Positions 1-7,522 of a stretch of 12,355 nucleotides of DNA are shown here, one piece after another; position 1 is the first letter of the stretch, and each line of letters begins with the position of its first letter. The stretch is taken from contig JBDUDR010000079.1 of assembly GCA_040002845.1 (NCBI GenBank), positions 1-12,355 of the forward strand. The letters are read 5' to 3'. The translations under genes were made by a program, and so were the position numbers. Source of the DNA: JBDUDR01 sp040002845. Lineage in GTDB: Bacteria; Actinomycetota; Actinomycetes; Propionibacteriales; Nocardioidaceae. Under the pieces are notes generated by a model, which searched no databases, was not told where the DNA came from, and worked only from the letters and a program-made list of their open reading frames with translations.

Positions 1-134
1 CCGACGCCGACACCCCCAGCGGCTTTACGTCCGAGCGGCTTGGCCGCCGAGACGGCCGAATACTTCCAGCCGACCGCGACGTGGTCGCCAACCGACTCGG
101 CTGGGCAGTCGAAGCGTTGGGATACGAGCACTAG
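1..134 (+). CDS. C-terminal fragment of an unidentified protein (partial)
   Basis: An open frame enters at the left edge (first whole codon at 3) and ends at TAG 132-134, giving 43 residues and finishing in GWAVEALGYEH. About three quarters of its codons end in G or C, as expected for a gene in this genome. The tail is charged and then amphipathic, like the last helix of a globular domain. I do not recognise the family, and nothing in the fragment points to a catalytic site. A second frame is also open through this stretch, so the choice rests on codon bias and the natural-looking C-terminus. It may equally be the end of an enzyme or of a regulator. Confidence 0.4.
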   Translation, partial: DADTPSGFTSERLGRRDGRILPADRDVVANRLGWAVEALGYEH

Positions 135-250
135 GGACCCCCACGGTTGAGGGGAAACTCAGCGATGCCCGATGCGCCGCACTCGATTCCCGCCTAACGT
201 TTCCCGAACGCGGCGGCCAAGCGGGACGCCTGCTACATGCGGGAGGCGTC

Positions 251-516
251 ATGGCAGTGTTCGAACTGGTTGCCTCTGAGGTCCTGGCCGATCAGCGACG
301 CGACATTGCCCCAGACAGCATCCGCCTGGTCCGGGAGAATTACGTCGAGTGCGCCTGACCGACGCCAATGGTGTAGCCGTACAAGACGACCTGAAGATGG
401 GCGTGGCATTACTGATCTGCCCCCGCGAGTTCGTGATCAAACGCAGTCGTTTGGAACTGTTCGCCGATGAGTGGGTCCTGCTGAAATCCAGTGCACCCGG
501 CTCCGCCTTCAGTTGA
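251..516 (+). pseudogene. Possible frameshifted or overlapping small gene, function unknown
   Basis: ATG 251 follows GGGAGG (241-246) and opens a 35-codon frame ending at TGA 356-358. Its translation begins MAVFELVASEVLADQRRD. Protein-like sequence then continues in the -1 frame, from about GTG 349 to TGA 514-516, with an amphipathic stretch (GVALLICPREFVIKRSRLEL). Reading gag at 347-349 and then gtg at 349-351 would join the two into one product of roughly 88 residues. Either this is a small gene broken by a frameshift, two tiny genes overlapping by ten bases, or a sequencing error. The first frame is also open further upstream, so the true start could be earlier. I do not recognise the family. 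The remainder of the gap (517-630) shows nothing I can support. Confidence 0.3.
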
Positions 517-630
517 CCGACGAACATCCAAGGATGCGACCAGCTCAGGGAGATCTCGGGCCCACCTGCCGTCGTACCTCGGCTCCACATGTAGATCGGG
601 CGGCCGTCGACAACAACGGCCTGTGCATGC

Positions 631-2025
631 TCAGCTGTGTGTGGAGAGGACTGTGCAAAGCCGCGCGAGCGCGGCGGTGAACGCGTGCGCCGGGGGCGTT
701 GCGTAGCCGACGACGAGCGCCGGGCGGTGTCGATGCCCATCGGCGGCGTAGGCGTTCAGGCCTTCGATCGCGAGGCCGTTTCGAGCAGCACGGGCGACCA
801 CGTCCGCCTCGTCCTGACCAGCCGGGAGTTGCAGCAGTGCATGCAGGCCGGCTGCAATTCCCGTGACGTGCACTTGTGGTGCCAGGTGCTGAAGAGCGGC
901 AATCAGCCGGTCGCGTCGCCGCCGGTAGCTGAGCCGGGCCCGCCGCACCTGGCGGTCGTAGGCCCCGCAGGCGATGAACTCCGCCAGACTGAGCTGGTCG
1001 AGGGTGCTGCTGAGCCTGGCACGGGTTTCCTTGGCCTCAACGATGTCGTCGATCAGATGCGCCGGGAGGACCAGCCATCCCAATCTCAGGCCAGGAGCGA
1101 GGCTTTTGCTGGCGGTGCCCGCGTACACGATCCGCTCGGGGGCGAGCGCCTGCAGCGCGCCGACAGCCTGCCGGTCGTAGCGGAACTCCCCGTCGTAGTC
1201 GTCCTCCACAATCAAGGAGTCGGTCTCGACGGCCCACTCCACGACTCGTCGGCGCCGCGAAGGCTCGAGCGGCACTCCGATGGGGAACTGGTGGGCCGGG
1301 GTGAGCAGGACCGCATCAGCATCACCCAGTTCGTCGAGGACGGCGCCGTGTGCGTCAACAGGGAGCGTCCTTGCGCCCACCCCACTCGCGTACACGATGG
1401 CTCGGTGTTTGGGATGGCCAAAGGCCTCCTGGGCAAGTGTCGCCACTCCTCGGGCGCGCAGTACCTCACACAACAGCTCGAGCCCCTGGGCAAACCCGGC
1501 GCAGACCACAATGCGGTCGGGGTCGGCAACCACCCCCCGGGCCCGTGAGAGGTAGTCGGCCAGTGCGACGCGCAACTGCGGCAGCCCGCGGGGGTGGCTG
1601 TACCCGAGCAGGTCGTGAGGGGCCTCGCCCAGCGCCCGGCGAGCGGCGGCTGACCACGCCGCGCGGGGGAAATCGGAGAGATCCGGGACACCCGCCCGCA
1701 GGTCGTACCGGACCCGGTTCGTCGCGGGACGAGCGGATGGAGGGACGGCGGCGGCCGGAGAGTGCCGTTCCGCGACCCACGTGCCTGAGCCCTGCCGGGC
1801 AGCCAACCATCCTTCGGCGACCAGCTGGCCGTACGCCTCGGCGACCGTGTTTCGCGCCATGCCCAGATCCCGGGCGAGCACGCGTGACGAGGGCAGCCGA
1901 GTGCCCGGGCGCAGCGGCCCGACGCGGACCGCGTCTCGCAGCGCACCCGTCAGACCGTCGCGCACCCGGGGGTTTGTACGGTCAAGATGCAGGTCGAGAC
2001 CGCAAGTGGCCCACGAAGTTGTCAC
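631..2025 (-). CDS. MocR-family transcriptional regulator (GntR HTH plus aminotransferase-like domain)
   Basis: The 464-residue product has a winged-helix GntR domain at about 22-84 (PGTRLPSSRVLARDLGMARN leading into NTVAEAYGQLVAEGWL) and a fold-type I aminotransferase-like domain from about 110 to the end. The PLP-site landmarks are present: TPAHQFPIG at 242-250, EDDYDGEFRYD at 274-284 and GTASKSL with the Schiff-base lysine at 307. So it probably binds PLP or a related ligand as an effector rather than acting as an enzyme, as is usual for MocR proteins. The length is normal for the family. The start is GTG (plus-strand cac at 2023-2025). No Shine-Dalgarno is visible, but TATGGT lies just upstream on the minus strand, suggesting an almost leaderless message. 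It is divergent from the AhpD-like gene 47 bases away, its most likely target. PdxR is a relative, but no pdx genes are in the window. Confidence 0.93.
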   Translation of the reverse strand: MTTSWATCGLDLHLDRTNPRVRDGLTGALRDAVRVGPLRPGTRLPSSRVLARDLGMARNTVAEAYGQLVAEGWLAARQGSGTWVAERHSPAAAVPPSARPATNRVRYDLRAGVPDLSDFPRAAWSAAARRALGEAPHDLLGYSHPRGLPQLRVALADYLSRARGVVADPDRIVVCAGFAQGLELLCEVLRARGVATLAQEAFGHPKHRAIVYASGVGARTLPVDAHGAVLDELGDADAVLLTPAHQFPIGVPLEPSRRRRVVEWAVETDSLIVEDDYDGEFRYDRQAVGALQALAPERIVYAGTASKSLAPGLRLGWLVLPAHLIDDIVEAKETRARLSSTLDQLSLAEFIACGAYDRQVRRARLSYRRRRDRLIAALQHLAPQVHVTGIAAGLHALLQLPAGQDEADVVARAARNGLAIEGLNAYAADGHRHRPALVVGYATPPAHAFTAALARLCTVLSTHS

Positions 2026-2072
2026 GAATGTGGACCATACATGTGGGCCGTTGCACCTTTAACATCGAGGCT
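2026..2072. promoter_or_regulatory. Divergent control region with direct repeats (candidate MocR operator)
   Basis: Only 47 bases separate the GTG of the MocR gene and the ATG of the AhpD-like gene. They contain two copies of ATGTGGRCC, at 2028-2036 (ATGTGGACC) and 2041-2049 (ATGTGGGCC), 13 bases apart and in the same orientation. MocR proteins are known to bind directly repeated half-sites at divergent promoters. The first repeat overlaps a minus-strand -10-like TATGGT (2034-2039), so binding would probably repress the regulator. GAGG at 2067-2070 sits only two bases before the plus-strand ATG. The operator role is inferred. Confidence 0.45.
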
Positions 2073-2564
2073 ATGACAACCACCGACACCACACCGCAGA
2101 TCCCCGTTCGACTCGACTTCGACACCATCACACCTGGTTTCTCCCGCGCCATGGCTCATCTCGACCAAGCCGCGACCAAGCAGCTCGACAAGGTCGATCT
2201 CGACCATCGCTTGCGAGAGCTGATACGCATACGCGCCTCACAGCTGAACGGCTGCGCCTACTGCATCGACATGCACACGAAGGACGCCCGCGCGGTTGGC
2301 GAGACCGAGCAGCGCATCTATGCACTCCCCGCCTGGCGGGAGACGCCGTACTTCACCAACAAGGAACGCGCCGCGCTGGCCTTCACGGAGACCGTGACCC
2401 TGCTGGCTGAGACGCACGTTCCGAGGCAGGCGTACGACGATGTGGCTGCAGAATTCACAGAGCACGAAATCGCCGCCCTGATCGCTCTGGTCGTGACCAT
2501 CAATGCATGGAACGCGATCAGTGTCAGCACGCGGGCGTGGATCCCCGGGTCGTACCAGCCGTAG
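2073..2564 (+). CDS. AhpD-like / carboxymuconolactone decarboxylase family protein
   Basis: A 163-residue protein of the AhpD/CMD fold. It has the AhpD redox signature E-x11-C-x2-C-x3-H: Glu49, Cys61, Cys64 and His68 within LRELIRIRASQLNGCAYCID. The C-terminal half carries the usual helical pair (NKERAALAFTETVTLL, then HEIAALIALVVTINAWNAIS). Members with both cysteines are thiol-disulfide peroxidase or reductase components rather than true decarboxylases, so a role in peroxide or thiol stress is likely. The frame is open far upstream, but ATG 2073 is chosen because MTTTDTTPQIP begins the conserved domain and everything earlier overlaps the MocR gene. The gene is divergent from MocR, a pairing seen often in actinobacteria, so control by that regulator is expected. 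The substrate is unknown. Confidence 0.9.
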   Translation: MTTTDTTPQIPVRLDFDTITPGFSRAMAHLDQAATKQLDKVDLDHRLRELIRIRASQLNGCAYCIDMHTKDARAVGETEQRIYALPAWRETPYFTNKERAALAFTETVTLLAETHVPRQAYDDVAAEFTEHEIAALIALVVTINAWNAISVSTRAWIPGSYQP

Positions 2565-2682
2565 GCATGCAGAGATAGGCATCCGATGGCCAAGGGCGCG
2601 CGATGACCCAGACGGCTTGGTCGTACGCTGAGCGTTCTGGCGCTGAGCCCGGCGCTGGTTCCCCACAATTGGAGGTGGCCGC

Positions 2683-3063
2683 ATGAGCGGTCGTGTCGTG
2701 CACTTCGAGATTCCCGCTGACGACGTCAGCCGGGCGCGGGAGTTCTATCAGTCAGCCTTCGGCTGGGATCTCAACCCCATCCCAGAGGTCGATTACACGA
2801 TGGTCAACACCACCCCGACAAACGAACAAGGGATGCCCACCGATCCGGGTGCGATCAACGGCGGCATGCTCAAGCGCGAGCCGCCCGTGACATCGCCCGT
2901 GATCACGATCGACGTCGAGGACATCGACAAGGCACTCGAGCGGATCGGAACGCTCGGCGGGTCCACTGTGCAACCCAAGCAGTCGGTCATGGACATGGGC
3001 TTCGCCGCGTACTTCAAGGACAGCGAGGGCAACTTGATGGGCCTCTGGCAGAGCGCCGTCTAG
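2683..3063 (+). CDS. VOC (glyoxalase/bleomycin-resistance fold) family protein
   Basis: A 126-residue single-repeat VOC protein. The N-terminal strand and helix VVHFEIPADDVSRAREFYQS and the motif FGWDLNPIP lead into a loop rich in Gly, Pro and Asn. The second betaalphabetabetabeta unit starts with PVITIDVEDIDKALERIGTL and closes with FAAYFKDSEGNLMGLWQ, the usual VOC end where a metal-ligand Glu (here in the SEGN turn) may sit. ATG 2683 has a strong Shine-Dalgarno, GGAGGTGG at 2671-2678. The 118 bases after the AhpD-like gene and this Shine-Dalgarno suggest it may be read separately. The family covers glyoxalases, dioxygenases and antibiotic-binding proteins, so the substrate cannot be told. 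It converges on a second VOC gene at 3315-3692. Confidence 0.9.
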   Translation: MSGRVVHFEIPADDVSRAREFYQSAFGWDLNPIPEVDYTMVNTTPTNEQGMPTDPGAINGGMLKREPPVTSPVITIDVEDIDKALERIGTLGGSTVQPKQSVMDMGFAAYFKDSEGNLMGLWQSAV

Positions 3064-3314
3064 GGATCACAGAGCGTTCGCCCCGAGCGTGAGAGCGCTT
3101 GCCGTCGGCCACCTCGGAGCGGACTGGTGCCTGCGAGTCACGATCCGGGTTCGACCCGGCGTACGACGTAGAGCGGTGACGCTGGTGATTGGCGCGACCA
3201 GTCGCACCAAGGTGGTCGATGTCGCCGGCGGAGAGCCGACGGCGTTGCCCCGGCTGCTTGCCCGCTAGAGCAGCCGCTCCCCTGGTCCGCGTGCAGCTAC
3301 CACCTGACGGATCC

Positions 3315-3692
3315 TCAGTCCGCGCCGATCGGAGGAGCCCAATGAGGTCGCGGTATGAGACAAAACGGGTGACCGGCGAGATCGGCGTACACGTTCGACT
3401 CGCCTGACAGCAGTTGTGCGCCGAGCTCGAGCACCAGCGGTCGTGCCGCCTTGACGTCGTCGACCATGATGTCGAAATGGAACTGCTGCGGCCGGGCCGG
3501 GTCGGGCCACTTCGGCGGCTGATGGTCTGGGACGAGCTGGAAAGCGACGCCCGAGGTGGTGTCGTTCTTCGCGACCACTACCCAGTCCTCTGATCTGTAG
3601 GTGATCGGCTGACCGAGCAGCTCGGAATAGAACGCGGCCAGTGCGGCGGGGTCTGGACAGTCGATGACCACGTGATGCAAGCGTCCGATCAT
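3315..3692 (-). CDS. VOC (glyoxalase-like) family protein
   Basis: A 125-residue VOC-fold protein starting MIGRLHHVVIDCPDPAALAA, with the first-strand His-His (residues 5-6) typical of a metal ligand position. FYSELLGQPITYRSEDWVVV follows, and FHFDIMVDDVKAARPLVLEL opens the second half. HPFCLIPRP is the closing strand, where many relatives carry a Glu ligand that is not obvious here. Plus-strand cat at 3690-3692 is chosen as start because the domain begins there. Starting 13 codons earlier would add a Gly/Arg-rich tail with no homology signal. It lies 42 bases downstream of the zinc-finger gene on the same strand, so co-transcription is likely. Many such 'glyoxalase-like' proteins lack known substrates. 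Confidence 0.87.
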   Translation of the reverse strand: MIGRLHHVVIDCPDPAALAAFYSELLGQPITYRSEDWVVVAKNDTTSGVAFQLVPDHQPPKWPDPARPQQFHFDIMVDDVKAARPLVLELGAQLLSGESNVYADLAGHPFCLIPRPHWAPPIGAD

Positions 3693-3734
3693 GACGCCGA
3701 TCCTGCCACCGGACTCGACGGGTCGGATCACCGC

Positions 3735-4028
3735 TCACCAAGGCGAGCGTCGGTTGAGCCAGCGCAGAGCGCTACCCACGACCGGGCGTTCATGCCAGCC
3801 GCGCTCCATCACCGCACCCCGCACAGCATCGCCCTTCTGGTGCAACCACCGAGCTACCGCCGCGGCCTCCCGCTCTCTTGCCCTGCGGTTCAGGTCGCGG
3901 GCGCAGTCGATGCAAACAGCCACCTCGGGGTGTTCGCCCAGGTGAACGACCCGCTCTTCGTCGTACCCCTTGCCGCAGCACCAACAGCCCTCTTCCTGCA
4001 GTTCAACAGCGCTCGTGCTCGTCGTCAT
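3735..4028 (-). CDS. Small protein with a ClpX-like C4 zinc finger
   Basis: A 97-residue protein starting MTTSTSAVELQEEG. Cys15, Cys17, Cys18, Cys39 and Cys42 form a C-x2-C ... C-x2-C site: CWCCGKGYDEERVV, then AVCIDCARDLNRR. The spacing, the CGK after the first pair and the acidic D/E-rich turn resemble the N-terminal zinc-binding domain of ClpX, but there is no AAA+ domain. The C-terminal half is basic and helical, with three Trp. ATG (plus-strand cat 4026-4028) is preceded on the minus strand by AAGGAGGGG. That Shine-Dalgarno can pair with a CTCC five bases before it, a weak 4-bp hairpin. It is probably the first gene of a pair with the VOC gene. It may be an adaptor or nucleic-acid-binding protein. 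The function is not known. Confidence 0.8.
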   Translation of the reverse strand: MTTSTSAVELQEEGCWCCGKGYDEERVVHLGEHPEVAVCIDCARDLNRRAREREAAAVARWLHQKGDAVRGAVMERGWHERPVVGSALRWLNRRSPW

Positions 4029-4178
4029 GTCCCCTCCTTTTCGGAGCACCCAGCCATGGCGTTTGTCGTGGCACACCAAGGCTCGCGTTCGTCCGTCTGG
4101 CTCCCACGATCGTAGGCCCACACCACTCGCGCCTCCGCGTTGTCAGAGCGACCGCCTGATTCGTCCGGTCTGGATTGG

Positions 4179-4213
4179 TTGACCTGGCGTACCACCTGCA
4201 CTAGACACTCCGC
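4179..4213 (+). promoter_or_regulatory. Leaderless sigma-70-type promoter for the phosphoesterase gene
   Basis: TTGACC at 4179-4184 and TAGACA at 4202-4207 are separated by exactly 17 bases. The ATG at 4214 begins seven bases after the -10, where transcription should start. No Shine-Dalgarno is present, so the message is most likely leaderless, a common arrangement in actinobacteria. This also fixes the start codon. Confidence 0.65.
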
Positions 4214-6934
4214 ATGACTGAGCCGCCCGGACCACCGGGACCGACGGACCCGATGCAGGCGACCCGGTGGCTGCTCGAGCAGCGTGAACAGAAGAAGTGG
4301 GACAGCTTCTCCTGGACCGCGGTCCGGCCGTTGATCGCATCCCTGAACGACAAGGTCAACAAGGGCGCTCCCACACTCGTCACTGACCTCCGCCGAGCGT
4401 GGATGGAGAACCAGGCCAAGCGCGTCGACAACGATCTGGTTGTGTCGAGCCCCAAGCGCACGTCCGATTCACAAGATCCCCTCGACTCCAGGTTCATCGT
4501 GCTGGGCGACCCCGGCGAACAGGACGCCTCTCAGTATGTCGTCGTACCCGCACTCCTCGAACACGTCGACGACGTCGACTTCATGGTCATCTGCAGCGAC
4601 GTCATCTACCCCTCTGGTGACATCAACGACTACGCCGACGGCTTCTACATCCCGTACGGGGAAGTGCCGGCGCCGCCTGCTGAGTTACCCGAGCTGCGGA
4701 GCATGGAGACCCTGCGCAGACTGCCCGTGTACGCGTTGCCCGGAAACCACGATTGGTACGACGGATTGACCGGCTTCATGTGGCACTTCTGCGGAGCGGA
4801 GACGCTGGACTCGACGGTCTACGGGCCGCACGGGGGGTCACTGCTCGAGTGGCCATCGCGGCTGTTGTGGCGGCGGCCCTCGGGCAAGATGCGCCGCCTG
4901 CGCCTGAAGGACAAGCGTTCGAACCGGGCGCCGAACCAGGATTGGGAACCCCGCCAGCCGGGTCCCTACTACGCGATCGACACCGGACATCTGATGCTTG
5001 TGTGCATCGACACCGGCATCGACGGCACCATCGATCGCGAGCAAAGTCAGTGGCTCCTCACGGTGTCGAGCAAGCCGAAACCCAAGATCCTGCTGACGGG
5101 CAAGCCCTTGCTGGTCAACCGCAAGGACCACTCTTGCGAGATCGTCGGCGGTCCTGTCCACGACGACGCCGACCCCGGTCACGGCTTCGAGAACGTCTAC
5201 CAGGTCGTGACCCACGAGCCGTACCGCTACGTCGCCACGATCGGCGGCGACATTCACAACTTCCAGCACTACGAGCGCGACGGCATGCACCACATCGTCT
5301 CCGGGGGCGGTGGCGCCTACATGAAGGCAACCCACACCATCCCTGATGTCGGGGAGGACCCGTTTGCTGCTGCGGAGGACGAGCTCAAGAAGATGATCCC
5401 GAGCGCAACCGACTCGCTTCAGTACTTCGCCCGACAGCTTCTTCCCAGGCTCTGGCATCTGGTTCGCGAGATCATCGTCATGCTGGCCGGGATCGGGTTC
5501 GGCGCGGTGCTCGTCAACACGGTCAGCGACCAGCGGGGGCACCTGGTGCTCGGCCTCTCAGTCGCGTTGGCGATCTGTTGGCTGGGTCGGGCACTGGTGA
5601 TCACTCCGAGATTCACCCAAACGTCGCGGTATCGGCTCATCGCCGCGGTCGTCGCGTTCCTGGCGGGCGTCGTGTTGGCGATGGCCGGATGGTGGCTCGC
5701 ACCCGCCCATTTCGCGAAAGATGCGTGGGGCTGGCTCGGGCTCACTGGCGGCGCCTGTGCGGTCTCGTGGTTGATGCGCGAGACCGGCTGGTGGCGGTCA
5801 CGCACCCCCGAAGTCCGCGATGACCAGCCCTGGCTGCGCCCACTGGCTGTGCTGCTGATCATCGTGCCGATCGCCACCATCATCGCAGGCCGAAACTGGG
5901 TTCTGACGGCGGCTGCGGTCGTGATCTCGCTGGCCGCGCTCGGTGGCTGGGCTCTCCGGACCAGCAGCCAGGAGACGCAGGGCCGGTGGTCGTGGAACCG
6001 GTGGGCACCGATCATCGCGTACGTCGTGCAATCGCTGGCCGCGCTGCTGATCTTGCACGCGCTCGTCGTCCGACCCGGCAGTCGGGATGTGCTCTGGGCA
6101 GCCACCCTCGGTGCGGTCGTCTGCCTGCTGCTGCTTGGCATCGGCGCGGTGATCGTCTTGTGCCTCGTCATGCTCCCGATCGCCGCCGTTGCCGGACTGG
6201 GTCATGCGCACCCGCTGCGGGCAGGCTGGGGGCGAGTGGGCCCCATCGCGCCGGCGATCCTGTTGCTCATCACCGGTCTCGGCCTCTGGGGAGCCTGGGA
6301 GGCATTCGGCCTCTCCGACCCGGAGGCCGACGGTCGTCGCGGTGCATTCACCACCGTGCTGATGCTCGTGAGCCTCGTGGTCATCCCGTTGCTGTTCGAC
6401 GGAGCACGCCGCGTGTTCGGGCGGAACCGGTACAAGGGAGTGCTGGTCTTGATCGGCATCCTCACGGTCGGCGTGCTGAAGTGGTCGGGCGTGCTCGACA
6501 CCTCGGCGCCACGGGCAGCCGCGGCCGGCCTTGTCGTGCTGGTCGCCACGTCGGTCAGCGTGGTGATCGCGCACCTCACCTTCCTGGGCGCGTTCTGGCT
6601 GGTCTGGGACCGCGACGAGCGCGGCGAGCCCATTCAGTTCACCGAAGCCGACGCACAAGACGTCATCGACTGGCGGCACGGCGGTACGCGGCCAAGCTCC
6701 GAAGCGGTCGCTCGACGAGCGATGATCGTGTTCCCCGGGCTGTTCCATCCCCATGGGCCGCTGCAGGACGCTGTCTCGGAGATCTTCGATTCGGACGAAC
6801 CGCCCTTCTACAAGAACTTCCTGGTGCTCGACTCGCGCGCCGATCGGCTGACCATCACGACCTACCTCGTCACCGGCATCGAGGACTCGATCGACGCTTG
6901 GTTCATCGACATACCGCTGGACCAGGATGCTTAG
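4214..6934 (+). CDS. Calcineurin-like metallophosphoesterase fused to a multi-pass membrane domain
   Basis: A 906-residue protein. Residues about 93-400 form a metallophosphoesterase: GDPGEQD at 98-104 (first metal motif), CSDVIYPSGD at 127-136 (in place of the usual GDxxY), GNHDWYD at 177-183 and GGDIHNFQHY at 344-353 (in place of GHxH). The fourth motif is weak: LLTGKP at 293-298 lacks the usual His. From about 418 to 797 there are roughly twelve hydrophobic segments. A soluble tail of about 110 residues follows, with FPGLFHPHG at 840-848. The catalytic part precedes the first membrane segment and there is no signal peptide, so it should face the cytosol. Hydrolysis of a phosphoester is expected, but the substrate is unknown. 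It stands alone on the plus strand, and the start is supported by the promoter seven bases upstream. Confidence 0.88.
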   Translation: MTEPPGPPGPTDPMQATRWLLEQREQKKWDSFSWTAVRPLIASLNDKVNKGAPTLVTDLRRAWMENQAKRVDNDLVVSSPKRTSDSQDPLDSRFIVLGDPGEQDASQYVVVPALLEHVDDVDFMVICSDVIYPSGDINDYADGFYIPYGEVPAPPAELPELRSMETLRRLPVYALPGNHDWYDGLTGFMWHFCGAETLDSTVYGPHGGSLLEWPSRLLWRRPSGKMRRLRLKDKRSNRAPNQDWEPRQPGPYYAIDTGHLMLVCIDTGIDGTIDREQSQWLLTVSSKPKPKILLTGKPLLVNRKDHSCEIVGGPVHDDADPGHGFENVYQVVTHEPYRYVATIGGDIHNFQHYERDGMHHIVSGGGGAYMKATHTIPDVGEDPFAAAEDELKKMIPSATDSLQYFARQLLPRLWHLVREIIVMLAGIGFGAVLVNTVSDQRGHLVLGLSVALAICWLGRALVITPRFTQTSRYRLIAAVVAFLAGVVLAMAGWWLAPAHFAKDAWGWLGLTGGACAVSWLMRETGWWRSRTPEVRDDQPWLRPLAVLLIIVPIATIIAGRNWVLTAAAVVISLAALGGWALRTSSQETQGRWSWNRWAPIIAYVVQSLAALLILHALVVRPGSRDVLWAATLGAVVCLLLLGIGAVIVLCLVMLPIAAVAGLGHAHPLRAGWGRVGPIAPAILLLITGLGLWGAWEAFGLSDPEADGRRGAFTTVLMLVSLVVIPLLFDGARRVFGRNRYKGVLVLIGILTVGVLKWSGVLDTSAPRAAAAGLVVLVATSVSVVIAHLTFLGAFWLVWDRDERGEPIQFTEADAQDVIDWRHGGTRPSSEAVARRAMIVFPGLFHPHGPLQDAVSEIFDSDEPPFYKNFLVLDSRADRLTITTYLVTGIEDSIDAWFIDIPLDQDA

Positions 6935-6944
6935 TCAGGATCGA

Positions 6945-6963
6945 CCGGCGATCAGATCGGCGG
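6945..6963 (+). terminator. Near-palindrome after the phosphoesterase gene (possible terminator)
   Basis: CCGGCGATC (6945-6953) and GATCGGCGG (6955-6963) are complementary at eight of nine positions around a single A, starting ten bases after the stop at 6934. There is no T-tract. It could end transcription or act as a protein-binding palindrome. Confidence 0.3.
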
Positions 6964-7000
6964 CTGACTCCCTGGGCCTCGGGTCTCTTCGCTCGCCGGG

Positions 7001-7029
7001 TCGACATATGTGTGCGTCACGCATATAGT
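7001..7029 (+). promoter_or_regulatory. Promoter of the DUF3224-marR operon with an operator in its spacer
   Basis: TCGACA at 7001-7006 and TATAGT at 7024-7029 are 17 bases apart, close to the -35/-10 consensus. The spacer ends with the inverted repeat TGCGTcACGCA (7013-7023), which touches the -10. A regulator bound there would exclude RNA polymerase. The MarR protein encoded second in the operon is the obvious candidate, giving autoregulation. The promoter is read directly and the operator role is inferred. Confidence 0.6.
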
Positions 7030-7086
7030 ACGGTGGAAAGCCGATCCGGATCGGGGACGAAGAGGACGTAATCACGGAAGGGCTGA

Positions 7087-7491
7087 GTGAAGATGCCAGA
7101 CACTGCCAAAGCCTCGTTCGAGATCCAGGCATGGGATGAGGAGACGTACCAAGAGCTCGCCGGCGACGGGAAGCTCACCCGCGCATGCGTCAGGCAGGCA
7201 TTCAGCGGAGACATCGAGGGTTCCGGTTCCGTGGAATGGCTGATGTGCTACCGAGACCCAAACCAAGCCCGCTTCGTAGGATTCCAGCACGTGGAAGGGC
7301 GACTCGGCGACCGTTCGGGGACGTTCCTCGTGGAGACCGTTGGAACGTTCGACGGCAAGGAGGCCAGGTGCTCGTGGGACGTCGTGCCCGACTCCGGCAC
7401 CGACGAACTGCTGGGCCTCACCGGTGAGGGCGAGCTCCGAGCGCCGCTCAAGGCAACGCCGTCGGTCGTCTTGAACTACGCAATCAAATGA
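7087..7491 (+). CDS. DUF3224 domain-containing protein
   Basis: A 134-residue soluble protein matching DUF3224, a beta-barrel family common in actinobacteria. The N-terminal strand has the family-typical FEIQAWDEETYQEL. GSGSVEWLMCY sits mid-domain, then FVGFQHVEGRLGDRSGTF and the closing LLGLTGEGELRAP with a final LNYAIK. GTG 7087 lies five bases after GGAAGG (7076-7081). ATG 7093, two codons in, is an alternative with a longer spacing. The biochemical role of DUF3224 is not established. The gene is followed after 31 bases by a marR gene and shares its promoter, so it is probably the effector whose amount that regulator sets. Confidence 0.85.
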   Translation: MKMPDTAKASFEIQAWDEETYQELAGDGKLTRACVRQAFSGDIEGSGSVEWLMCYRDPNQARFVGFQHVEGRLGDRSGTFLVETVGTFDGKEARCSWDVVPDSGTDELLGLTGEGELRAPLKATPSVVLNYAIK

Positions 7492-7522
7492 GCGACCAAG
7501 AACACGTTTGCGAGGCGCCGCG

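Noticed and set aside
637..1548. Long plus-strand ORF opposite the MocR gene
   Set aside because: It is antisense to a clear GntR/aminotransferase-like gene with intact motifs and encodes low-information Arg/Gly/Pro-rich sequence.
3144..3160. GGTTCGACC motif resembling a tRNA T-arm
   Set aside because: When aligned to the T-loop the flanking five-base stem does not pair, and no D-arm, anticodon arm or acceptor stem can be formed around it.
3089..3268. Possible short ORF in the VOC-VOC gap, GTG 3089 to TAG 3268, ending PTALPRLLAR
   Set aside because: The frame reads partly like protein, but there is no Shine-Dalgarno, no recognised family, and the first part is arginine-rich as random high-GC frames are.
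5798..6754. Long minus-strand ORF opposite the membrane part of the phosphoesterase gene
   Set aside because: It is rich in Asp, His, Gln and Arg, as expected from antisense of hydrophobic codons, with no domain recognised.
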